Of a stretch of DNA of 64,000 nt, positions 30,350 through 37,295 are shown one piece after another. The translations under genes and the position numbers were made by a program. The number at the start of each line of letters is the position of its first letter. Position 1 is the stretch's first letter. Source of the stretch: an uncultured Methylobacillus sp. (GTDB lineage: Bacteria > Pseudomonadota > Gammaproteobacteria > Burkholderiales > Methylophilaceae). A model generated the notes under the pieces. The model searched no databases and was not told the origin of the DNA. It worked only from the letters and a program-made list of their open reading frames with translations. Location of the stretch: NCBI GenBank assembly GCA_903824575.1, contig CAIJXJ010000146.1:1-64000 (forward strand), given 5' to 3'.

Positions 30350-30781
30350 TTACCCAAAATCCTGCCTGTTAAGGCTACGGTTGCGACTGCGTGCTTCGTA
30401 TGCGACTGAAGCGAACTTTTTTGCGGGCGAAACCTTAAGTGAATGTTTTCTTAATGCCCGTAACCCTTTGGGGCTCGGCCATTGCTGCGCTGTGTGCAAC
30501 ACTCGAATAATTTCTACTGATTGCTTATTTTCCTGATACACCAAGACGTAGTTTGGGCGTACAACCATTTCCCTCGTTCCCTTAATCCGACCAGGTTTGT
30601 AGAGGCGTGGGTTTTGCGATAATGCCACTACTTTGGTTTCTATTTCATCGTCAAGGTCAGCCGCCGCCAATGGGTTATCCTTGGCGATGTAATCCATGAT
30701 GGCTTCCCTATCTTGGTCGGCTAACGGTCGCCATATAATTTCCTTAGCTCTTAGCACGTAATGCCTGCCGACGTGCGGCAA
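30350..30781 (-). CDS. RelE/ParE-family toxin with extra C-terminal tail
   Basis: Plasmid-stabilisation-type toxin. The core (about residues 12-103) has the family look: IIWRPLADQDREAIMDYIA, the basic-rich KPGRIKGTREMVV, and the ending VEIIRVLHTAQQWP. RelE/ParE proteins usually stop at this last motif; here the frame continues for 40 basic residues. The start is uncertain: ATG 30781 overlaps the antitoxin end by 38 bp, and a GTG at 30757 gives a start closer to family norms. It is downstream of and coupled to the antitoxin gene. Whether it inhibits gyrase or cuts mRNA cannot be told from sequence. Confidence 0.85.
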   Translation of the reverse strand: MPHVGRHYVLRAKEIIWRPLADQDREAIMDYIAKDNPLAAADLDDEIETKVVALSQNPRLYKPGRIKGTREMVVRPNYVLVYQENKQSVEIIRVLHTAQQWPSPKGLRALRKHSLKVSPAKKFASVAYEARSRNRSLNRQDFG

Positions 30782-31187
30782 ATTTAGCTCGTACTATCTC
30801 ATGTGGAATACTTGGGCGAGGATCGTCTAATGACGCTTGTACTTGAGCACGAAACCATTTGTCATAAGCTGCAGACTCATGGGCGTTTTTCATGGCTTCG
30901 GCACGGTCAGGACGGCTACGGGTTTCTTTTAAACTTGCCGGATCGTAGTTCACTGCGTCAACGTCAAAACGGGCAATGCCAATCCCTTTAAGATAGGCAA
31001 CAAGCGTTTCAAACTTACGGAATATCCTCACCTGGTGGCTGCGCTGTGCAGCCAAGACTCTTTCGGTCATGCCATACTTGACCAAAATCCCCCAGCCGCC
31101 GCTCTGCCCGATGATATGTGTACTGTGTACGACACCAGCTTCTGCAAGTCTAGAAAGTGTTGTGTGGTCGATAGTTTCTGTGCTCAT
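30744..31187 (-). CDS. PaaA2-like antitoxin with N-terminal extra domain
   Basis: A 147-residue protein encoded ahead of the toxin and overlapping it, the usual antitoxin-first order. The C-terminal third (HESAAYDKWFRAQVQASLDD, then PRPSIPHE) matches the PaaA2-family toxin-binding segment. The first 75 residues form a separate domain (GQSGGWGILVKYGMTERVLAAQ, shown in part: GGWGILVKYGMTERVLAAQ) that PaaA2 itself lacks; its role, perhaps DNA binding, is inferred. A likely promoter lies at 31226-31253. Confidence 0.8.
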   Translation of the reverse strand: MSTETIDHTTLSRLAEAGVVHSTHIIGQSGGWGILVKYGMTERVLAAQRSHQVRIFRKFETLVAYLKGIGIARFDVDAVNYDPASLKETRSRPDRAEAMKNAHESAAYDKWFRAQVQASLDDPRPSIPHEIVRAKFAARRQALRAKS

Positions 31188-31225
31188 GTCATACCTCGTA
31201 TTGATGCCACGCTTTTAATAGATAC

Positions 31226-31253
31226 ATTGTAAGCAAATAACAGAAGTTTGCAA
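31226..31253 (-). promoter_or_regulatory. Promoter of the toxin-antitoxin operon
   Basis: On the minus strand TTGCAA (31248-31253) and TACAAT (31226-31231) are 16 bp apart, placed about 40 bp ahead of the antitoxin ATG. TGTAAGCAAA and TTTGC...TTTACA segments around it give partial symmetry that could be an operator for autoregulation. Confidence 0.5.
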
Positions 31254-31382
31254 TTCTTGTTTACATTAATAGCGCAGTCTTTTGATAGGGTATCCGAGGT
31301 GAAAAGCAGTGGCCAGCACATTGCAGCCTGATTTGAATGGGCAGAGCAGGAGGAAATTTTAATCTCTATGGGTTCAATTCCC

Positions 31383-31473
31383 CGCTCCTCGGAGCGCAGG
31401 CTGGCTGAAAGCCAGCGGATTGCTAAAACGCAGTTAATACCCCGTGGCTTGCAACGGGGGGTGCATTAATGCA
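31383..31473. other. Cluster of hairpins in the gap before ars
   Basis: The 397-bp gap between the antitoxin and arsR holds no ORF of note. It contains GCTCC/GGAGC (31384-31395), GCTGGCT-GAA-AGCCAGC (31400-31416), CCCCGT-N8-ACGGGG (31440-31459) and the perfect palindrome TGCATTAATGCA (31462-31473). Just ahead lies GGTTCAATTCC (31371-31381), like the T-arm of a tRNA, but no tRNA cloverleaf can be built. The CCCCGT hairpin resembles REP or IS200/IS605-end hairpins. This may be a mobile-element remnant or a small RNA. Confidence 0.4.
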
Positions 31474-31544
31474 TGCAACGTGCTGTTATGTATTCGATTA
31501 TTTAAAGTCTTGTGGTTGTAATTTCCTCAAATCTGTCATCAAAA

Positions 31545-31582
31545 TATAATTTGACACGGCAATTACTTCAAGTATTATTGAA
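31545..31582 (+). promoter_or_regulatory. ars operon promoter and ArsR operator
   Basis: A perfect TATAAT at 31545-31550, and a second candidate promoter TTGACA (31551-31556)/TATTAT (31573-31578) with 16-bp spacing. The dyad TTCAA-N6-TTGAA (31567-31582) overlaps the second -10 and ends 2 bp before the arsR ATG, as expected of an autoregulatory operator. Which -10 is used is not clear; the second would give a nearly leaderless transcript. Confidence 0.55.
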
Positions 31583-31584
31583 AT

Positions 31585-31926
31585 ATGGAAATTAAATCTG
31601 CCGTCAGTGCTTTATCAGCCCTAGCCCAAGACTCTCGCTTGGCAATCTACCGTGTCTTGGTTCAGGCCGGGCCTGGTGGAATGCCTGCAGGAAAAATCAG
31701 CGAGATAACGGCTATTCCACCTTCGTCCCTTTCCTTCCATCTCAAGGAACTCAGCCACGCTGCCATGGTGTCGTCTCGACATGAAGGGCGGTTCGTCATC
31801 TACTCCGCCAACTTCTCAACCATGAACGACCTGCTAGCATTCCTGACCGAAAACTGCTGCAACGGGAATCCATGTGTGGCAGTTTGCACCCCGGCCTGCT
31901 CAACGCATGAAGAACAACCAACATGA
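31585..31926 (+). CDS. arsR: ArsR-family arsenic-responsive repressor
   Basis: A 113-residue winged-helix repressor. The recognition helix region is SSLSFHLKELSHAAMVSSRHEGRF, quoted in part (SLSFHLKELSHAAMV). The E. coli-type ELCVCDL arsenite site on helix 3 is absent; instead, five cysteines sit at the C terminus (C91, C92, C97, C101, C105 in CCNGNPCVAVC). This is like the ArsR of Acidithiobacillus ferrooxidans, which senses As(III) through a C-terminal Cys-Cys...Cys site. It heads the ars operon and probably represses it. Confidence 0.92.
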   Translation: MEIKSAVSALSALAQDSRLAIYRVLVQAGPGGMPAGKISEITAIPPSSLSFHLKELSHAAMVSSRHEGRFVIYSANFSTMNDLLAFLTENCCNGNPCVAVCTPACSTHEEQPT

Positions 31927-32007
31927 AGAGCATGAAAATTTTCACGAATGAATGCGATATCAAACCCGGGCAATAATTTCTAATAATCCAATCTAAAGGA
32001 CTCCATC

Positions 32008-32511
32008 ATGAGCGATAAGGTCTTCAATATTCTCATTCTTTGCACTGGCAATACTTCAAGAAGCATCATGGCCGAAGCCTTGTTCAACACCATCACCAAT
32101 GGACGTTTCAAAGCCTATAGCGCCGGCAGTCATCCAACCGGCAAGGTCAACCCGTTCGCCATTGAGCAGGTCAGCCATATGGGTTATCCAACCGATAATC
32201 TCAGAAGCAAGAACTGGAATGAGTTTGCAACCCCTGATGCACCTGTGATGGATTTTGTCATTACGGTATGTGATAACGCTGCTGGTGAAGTTTGCCCGGT
32301 ATGGCCCGGTCAACCCATCTCCGCGCACTGGGGATTTGAAGACCCGGCCGCAGTGGAAGGCACCGACGATGAAAAGCGGGCATCGTTCAAGAAGATTTTC
32401 CACCAAATTCGCACACGCATTGGCATCTTCGCAAGCCTTCCATTGAAAAGCCTTGACCGATTTTCAATTAAGCGCGAGATGGATAATATCGGGAATGCGA
32501 AGGTTGATTGA
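32008..32511 (+). CDS. arsC: Arsenate reductase, LMW-phosphatase type
   Basis: Reduces arsenate to arsenite. A 167-residue protein with the low-molecular-weight tyrosine-phosphatase loop C12-TGNTSR-S19 and the DP motif in HWGFEDPAA. This type is normally recycled by thioredoxin or, in some versions, mycothiol or glutaredoxin; no thioredoxin gene is seen in this operon. AAAGGA lies just ahead of the ATG. It ends 5 bp before the acr3 start. Confidence 0.9.
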   Translation: MSDKVFNILILCTGNTSRSIMAEALFNTITNGRFKAYSAGSHPTGKVNPFAIEQVSHMGYPTDNLRSKNWNEFATPDAPVMDFVITVCDNAAGEVCPVWPGQPISAHWGFEDPAAVEGTDDEKRASFKKIFHQIRTRIGIFASLPLKSLDRFSIKREMDNIGNAKVD

Positions 32512-32516
32512 TCACC

Positions 32517-33539
32517 ATGAATCTGTTTGAGCGTTACCTGTCGCTATGGGTTGGCTTGTGCATCATTGCCGGAGTTGCCCTTGGTCAACTAATACCCAGC
32601 CTGTTCCAGACCATCGGACACATCGAGTTCGCCCAGGTTAATCTGCCAGTAGGTTTGCTTATCTGGGTGATGATTATCCCGATGCTGGTCAAGGTGGATT
32701 TCGGGGCATTGCATCAGGTCAAGGCTCACTGGAAGGGCATCAGCGTCACGCTATTCATCAATTGGGCAGTCAAGCCGTTCTCAATGGCCTTGCTCGGCTG
32801 GTTGTTCATACGCCACGTGTTTGCACCCTACCTGCCCGCAGAGCAACTGGATAGTTACATTGCTGGGCTGATTTTGCTTGCGGCCGCACCTTGCACCGCC
32901 ATGGTGTTTGTATGGAGTCGCCTGACCAATGGTGACCCTTTGTTCACGCTGTCTCAAGTGGCGTTGAACGACACCATCATGATTTTTGCGTTTGCCCCCA
33001 TCGTAGCTTTACTGCTGGGCATATCATCAATAGCCGTGCCATGGGCAACACTGTTCACGTCCGTAGTTCTTTATATCCTGATACCAGTGATAGTTGCCCA
33101 ATTATGGCGTAAGAAACTGATTGAAGCCGGGCCGCTTGCTTTTGACGCCATCATGGAACAATCAGGCAAGTGGTCAATCGGAGCATTACTGCTCACATTG
33201 ATCTTGCTGTTTGCCTTTCAAGGTGAAGCCATCATCAAGCAACCCATCATCATTGCCATGCTGGCAGTGCCTATTCTGATACAGGTGTTCTTCAATTCTT
33301 CGCTGGCATACTGGCTCAACCGCAAGGTTGGTGAGAAACATAATATTGCCTGCCCGTCTGCACTGATTGGGGCCAGCAACTTTTTTGAATTGGCTGTTGC
33401 CACAGCAATCAGCTTGTTTGGTTTTAACTCTGGCGCGAGTCTGGCGACCGTAGTAGGGGTTCTAATTGAAGTACCAGTGATGCTATTAGTTGTGCGGGTC
33501 GTTAATGATAGCAAGGGCTGGTATGAACGAACCAATTAG
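32517..33539 (+). CDS. acr3: Arsenite efflux permease ACR3
   Basis: Inner-membrane As(III) exporter of 340 residues with about ten membrane segments. The conserved cysteine motif APCTAMVFVWSRLTNGDP and the PVMLLVVRVVN ending are present. ATG 32517 is chosen over the TTG at 32508. ACR3 can work alone as a secondary exporter; the ArsA ATPase downstream suggests an ATP-driven mode, which for ACR3 is less well described than for ArsB. Confidence 0.94.
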   Translation: MNLFERYLSLWVGLCIIAGVALGQLIPSLFQTIGHIEFAQVNLPVGLLIWVMIIPMLVKVDFGALHQVKAHWKGISVTLFINWAVKPFSMALLGWLFIRHVFAPYLPAEQLDSYIAGLILLAAAPCTAMVFVWSRLTNGDPLFTLSQVALNDTIMIFAFAPIVALLLGISSIAVPWATLFTSVVLYILIPVIVAQLWRKKLIEAGPLAFDAIMEQSGKWSIGALLLTLILLFAFQGEAIIKQPIIIAMLAVPILIQVFFNSSLAYWLNRKVGEKHNIACPSALIGASNFFELAVATAISLFGFNSGASLATVVGVLIEVPVMLLVVRVVNDSKGWYERTN

Positions 33540-33759
33540 CTTTTGAGATAAAAGCTAGTGCAGCATACCCACTGGGACGTGAAAAAACTCAGCCGATGCG
33601 ACGAAATGATTGATCTTGCCTTCATAACGACGACCTGTACTCAGCATGCATGCATTCAGGCTTTCTTTGCACTAACCCTTGTAAAACTTCCAGAACGACA
33701 AGGCTACGCTCAAGACCGAGATGGACAAAATCGCCAACCTTATGGCATAAAGGAAAATC
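33540..33759. other. Gap inside the ars operon, possible gene remnant
   Basis: 220 bp without a convincing gene between acr3 and arsD, unusual for an otherwise tight operon. Just before arsD, a reading frame that is open only after an upstream stop encodes NFQNDKATLKTEMDKIANLMA in its last bases (given in part: NDKATLKTEMDKIANLMA), which looks protein-like and may be the tail of a deleted gene. No identity is proposed. Confidence 0.3.
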
Positions 33760-34122
33760 ATGAAAACGATCCAAGTGTTCGACCCAGCCATGTGCTGTAG
33801 CAGTGGCGTATGCGGAACAGACGTTGACCAGCAATTGGTGAACTTCTCCGCTGACGTGGATTGGGCCAAGCAGCAAGGTGTGGAGATTCAACGCTTCAAC
33901 CTCGCTCAACAACCAATGGACTTTGCTAACAATCAGATCGTGCGCGGTTTTCTGGAGCGTTCCGGCGAAGAGGCTCTGCCGCTGATCCTGGTTGATGGTG
34001 AAGTCGCACTAGCTGGCAGATATCCTCATCGCACTGAATTAGCACGATGGGCCGGCATCTCCAGGCCATCCATTGAAATAAAGCCAGCGGAAGGTTGTTG
34101 CAGCGGCGGCAAGTGCTGCTAA
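33760..34122 (+). CDS. arsD: Arsenite metallochaperone ArsD
   Basis: A 120-residue protein that hands As(III) to ArsA. All three cysteine groups of well-studied ArsD are present: C12-C13, C18, and the vicinal pairs C113-C114 and C119-C120 at the C terminus. The thioredoxin-like fold segment ALPLILVDGEVALAGRYP is conserved. GGAAAA precedes the ATG. Its stop overlaps the arsA start. Confidence 0.94.
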   Translation: MKTIQVFDPAMCCSSGVCGTDVDQQLVNFSADVDWAKQQGVEIQRFNLAQQPMDFANNQIVRGFLERSGEEALPLILVDGEVALAGRYPHRTELARWAGISRPSIEIKPAEGCCSGGKCC

Positions 34123-35894
34123 TGAAATCAGCCAGCATGCAGTTCCTTGATCACCCGCCACGCTTTCTGTTCTTTACAGGGAAGGGTGGAGTTGGCAAGA
34201 CATCGATTGCCTGTGCCACGGCCGTTCAGTTGGCTGATAAAGGCAGAAAGGTACTGCTCGTCAACACCGACCCTGCATCCAATGTTGGGCAGGTATTTGG
34301 TATTAGCATTGGCAATCAGATTACAGATGTTCCTGCCGTGCCTCGACTGGCCGCCTTGGAGATCGACCCACAGGCGGCTGCACAAGACTACCGTGACCGT
34401 ATTGTTGGCCCGGTCAGAGGCATATTGCCCGATTCAATTGTCAAGGGCATTGAAGAGCAACTCTCCGGTGCCTGCACCACAGAAATCGCTGCATTCGACG
34501 AATTTACCGCTCTACTCATCGATTCGGCGTTGACCGCCGATTACGATCACATCATTTTTGATACGGCACCCACCGGGCACACTATCCGATTGTTACAACT
34601 GCCCGGCGCATGGAGTGGTTTTCTTGAGAAAGGCAAAGGTGATGCCTCGTGCCTTGGTCCTCTAGCTGGGCTTGAGAAGCAACGGGAACAATACAAGGCG
34701 GCTGTAGATGCCCTCGCTGATGGCAATCGCACCCGATTGATTCTGGTCGCTCGTGCGCAGCAAGCTGCTTTGCGAGAAGTCGCTAGAACACATGAAGAGC
34801 TTTCCGGGATTGGCCTGAAAAATCAGTTTCTGGTCATCAACGGCATTCTGCCGAAGATAGAAGCGGAAAACGACCCGTTGGCTGCCGCCATTCATAAGCG
34901 TGAACAGACTGCCCTTGGTACAATTCCTGCTGTATTGAAGTCGCTGCCTGTTGACAAGGTTGAACTCAAGTCTTTCAACCTCGTTGGGTTGGATGCCCTT
35001 CGCCAGTTGTTGGTCTATACGCCCGCAATTTTGCAGATCAACGTGGACTTGCCCATTGAACTGGACGAGCCCTGCCTGTGCGAACTGGTAGACGGCATCG
35101 CCCATGATGGACATGGCTTAGTCCTGCTCATGGGCAAAGGGGGCGTTGGCAAGACAACGATTGCGGCGGCATTAGCCGTAGATCTGGCGCACCGTGGTTT
35201 GTCTGTCCATCTCACCACATCTGACCCTGCGGCGCACCTGTCGGAAACTTTGAGTGGAACGCTAGCTAATCTGACCGTGAGCCGAATAGACCCACAGGCC
35301 GAGACTGAACGTTATCGCCAGCACGTACTGGATACTAAGGGGGCGCAGCTTGATGCACAGGGGCGCGCACTGCTTGAAGAGGACCTGCGCTCACCTTGCA
35401 CCGAAGAAATTGCGGTATTTCAAGCGTTCTCACGCATCATTCGCGAGGCGGGTAAAAAGTTCGTGGTGATGGATACCGCACCTACCGGGCATACTTTGCT
35501 TTTACTGGATGCAACTGGTGCCTACCACCGCGAAGTCACCCGTCAAATGGGCGATTCCGGCCTGCATTTCACCACGCCCATGATGCAGCTGCAGGATCCG
35601 AAGCAAACTAAAGTATTGATTGTGACCCTGGCCGAAACCACACCAGTCTTGGAAGCAGCTAATCTGCAAACCGATTTGCGCCGTGCAGGCATCGAGCCTT
35701 GGGCATGGGTAATCAATACAAGTGTTGCTGCGGCCTCCATCAAATCACCTTTGCTGCGACGGCGTGCAGTCAATGAGTTGCGTGAAATAAATGAAGTTGC
35801 AACTCACCAATCTCATCGATATGCCGTGGTGCCGCTACTCGAAGAAGAGCCTGTAGGTGTGGAGCGTTTGCTTAAATTGGCTCATAACAATTAG
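34122..35894 (+). CDS. arsA: Arsenite-stimulated pump ATPase ArsA
   Basis: Two-domain ATPase of 590 residues that drives arsenite export. Each half has a P-loop GKGGVGKT (20-27 and about 338-345) and a DTAPTGHT signal motif. The three arsenite-binding cysteines of E. coli ArsA have counterparts here: SGACTTEIAAFDEF, DASCLGPLAG and RSPCTEEIAVFQAF. The ATG that overlaps the arsD stop is used; a longer in-frame start inside arsD is rejected. Partners are ArsD and ACR3. Confidence 0.95.
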   Translation: MKSASMQFLDHPPRFLFFTGKGGVGKTSIACATAVQLADKGRKVLLVNTDPASNVGQVFGISIGNQITDVPAVPRLAALEIDPQAAAQDYRDRIVGPVRGILPDSIVKGIEEQLSGACTTEIAAFDEFTALLIDSALTADYDHIIFDTAPTGHTIRLLQLPGAWSGFLEKGKGDASCLGPLAGLEKQREQYKAAVDALADGNRTRLILVARAQQAALREVARTHEELSGIGLKNQFLVINGILPKIEAENDPLAAAIHKREQTALGTIPAVLKSLPVDKVELKSFNLVGLDALRQLLVYTPAILQINVDLPIELDEPCLCELVDGIAHDGHGLVLLMGKGGVGKTTIAAALAVDLAHRGLSVHLTTSDPAAHLSETLSGTLANLTVSRIDPQAETERYRQHVLDTKGAQLDAQGRALLEEDLRSPCTEEIAVFQAFSRIIREAGKKFVVMDTAPTGHTLLLLDATGAYHREVTRQMGDSGLHFTTPMMQLQDPKQTKVLIVTLAETTPVLEAANLQTDLRRAGIEPWAWVINTSVAAASIKSPLLRRRAVNELREINEVATHQSHRYAVVPLLEEEPVGVERLLKLAHNN

Positions 35895-35951
35895 CCAGGT
35901 AAAGTTACTAATGTCGGCTTGGGACAATCGCGATCCTATTCTGACGGAAGA

Positions 35952-36026
35952 AAACAGCACACAGCCGTCGTTTAAACTAGAAAATGCCTATCGCCTTGGC
36001 GGACGGCCGCCAACGACTGGAACGTG
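35952..36026 (+). repeat. 75-bp direct repeat, left copy
   Basis: Matches 37123-37197 without gaps at 67 of 75 positions by hand alignment; the first 48 bases differ at only one. The two copies bracket the PEP-CTERM gene with its promoter and terminator. The surrounding gap (35895-36364) has no gene; it contains GC-rich stretches and a GAGCGGTCATTCGCC motif of the kind seen in dispersed non-coding repeats, from memory. Confidence 0.85.
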
Positions 36027-36238
36027 AAAGGAACCGTTTGGTTTCAGAAAGCCATCGGCTGTTCATGACCCACAGCCATTACTGGCAGAAATAATTAGCT
36101 GCCCTTCGGCGGCGGCACCGAAAAATGGGAGCGGTCATTCGCCGATCTGAAGCCAATCTTACCGCCGACCATCCCATTACAATACAGACTTTGCGGACAT
36201 TGAAGTTAAGATCGTTTACGGATGATAGGTAAGTGAAT

Positions 36239-36287
36239 TAGTCCAAATGGACTATATTAAAACAGGTCGATTAGTCCGAATGGACTA
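36239..36287 (+). promoter_or_regulatory. Twin palindromic operators upstream of PEP-CTERM gene
   Basis: TAGTCCAAATGGACTA (36239-36254) and TAGTCCGAATGGACTA (36272-36287) are two nearly identical 16-bp palindromes whose centres are 33 bp apart, about three helical turns, so both face the same side of DNA. Each is followed by TAT. They end 77 bp before the ATG. A dimeric regulator binding cooperatively is the simplest reading. Confidence 0.7.
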
Positions 36288-36364
36288 TATACGAAGATCA
36301 GTGCTGTCTTGATAATACGAACCATGGAATTTGAAATTATCGGGACACAACAAAGGGACTTATC

Positions 36365-37051
36365 ATGAAAATCTCATCACTGCTTTATGTAGCACTTCTA
36401 TCACTAGCTTCTAATCTGGCTCATGCAACATCACAGCTTTCTGTGCCGAATCCGTCTGGCACAGATACAACAACTTATTTTGCAATGTCAGGCTTTAGCG
36501 GCGAAGCGACATTCAGCTATGGCACGTTGAAAGCTGCTGCTGCTGGTACTGTGACTTATACCTACTTAGGATCAGATGCTGGGTACACCAATAATTTCTT
36601 GATTAATGGATTAACGGCATTCACCAATAAAGAAACTGCGGTAGGCAGTACCGACACGGTAAGCGTTGCTGCTAATACAGCTCTAAATTTCAGTTTCTTA
36701 ACGACATCGGTAAACCCTACTTACACAGTCTCTAACGGATCTCTGCCAACGTATACAGCGCAAAATCTTGTAGGAACTTATACATATGGTCAAGATCAGG
36801 GAGTTTTTGGAATTGTTAAGGGTGCTACCGTTCATGAGATTACATATCAAGCCCTGCTGATCTATAACGATCCTGTAAACGGTGGCGATCACGACTATAA
36901 TGATATGGTTGTTGGTGTTAATTTCACAGCTGACTCAAGCAACCAAAATATTGCACCAGCCGTACCAGAACCAGAAACCTACGGCATGATGCTGATGGGT
37001 CTTGGGCTGATGGGCTTTGTTGCTCGCCGTCGCCGGAACAATCAAGCATAA
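36365..37051 (+). CDS. PEP-CTERM exported protein with DUF4114-like domain
   Basis: A 228-residue exported protein. Signal peptide MKISSLLYVALLSLASNLAHA; C-terminal PEP-CTERM sorting signal VPEPETYGMMLMGLGLMGFV followed by ARRRR, which is recognised by exosortase A and cleaved on the outer side of the inner membrane. The middle resembles DUF4114, with the acidic NGGDHDYNDMVVGVNF loop, probably calcium binding. Such proteins usually belong to exopolysaccharide-bound surface matrix. Base use is more AT-rich than the flanking genes, and 75-bp repeats flank it, suggesting acquisition. Exosortase is not in the window. Confidence 0.88.
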   Translation: MKISSLLYVALLSLASNLAHATSQLSVPNPSGTDTTTYFAMSGFSGEATFSYGTLKAAAAGTVTYTYLGSDAGYTNNFLINGLTAFTNKETAVGSTDTVSVAANTALNFSFLTTSVNPTYTVSNGSLPTYTAQNLVGTYTYGQDQGVFGIVKGATVHEITYQALLIYNDPVNGGDHDYNDMVVGVNFTADSSNQNIAPAVPEPETYGMMLMGLGLMGFVARRRRNNQA

Positions 37052-37077
37052 TCGAAGTAGTAATTTGGGTAATACTC

Positions 37078-37102
37078 AACGGGGGCTTCGGCTCCCGTTT
37101 TT
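37078..37102 (+). terminator. Rho-independent terminator after PEP-CTERM gene
   Basis: ACGGG...CCCGT stem (CGGGGGC-TTCG-GCTCCCG with TTCG-type loop) followed by TTTTTA, 27 bp after the stop codon. Confidence 0.85.
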
Positions 37103-37122
37103 AGTTTGTAGGGAACGACCGC

Positions 37123-37197
37123 AAACAGCACACAGCCATCGTTTAAACTAGAAAATGCCTATCGCCTTGGTCGGCGGCCGCCAATGCCTGCATCGTG
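37123..37197 (+). repeat. 75-bp direct repeat, right copy
   Basis: Second copy of the repeat at 35952-36026, same orientation, offset exactly 1171 bp. It lies between the PEP-CTERM terminator and the recD stop. The remaining 98 bp up to recD hold nothing recognisable. Confidence 0.85.
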
Positions 37198-37295
37198 TTT
37201 TCTGCCGTTCAGGTCGACTAGTTAACACCATTCTGAATTACACCAATAACTGCTACTTGGCTTACCCTGATTCGGTGTTGGTGGTCGCCTCACTT

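Noticed and set aside
31371-31395. tRNA 3' half
   Set aside because: A T-arm-like GGTTCAATTCC is present, but no D-arm, anticodon arm or matching acceptor strand can be found upstream, so no tRNA is called.
33558-33800. 80-residue ORF before arsD
   Set aside because: It runs 41 bp into arsD in another frame, has no ribosome site, and its sequence shows no family features.
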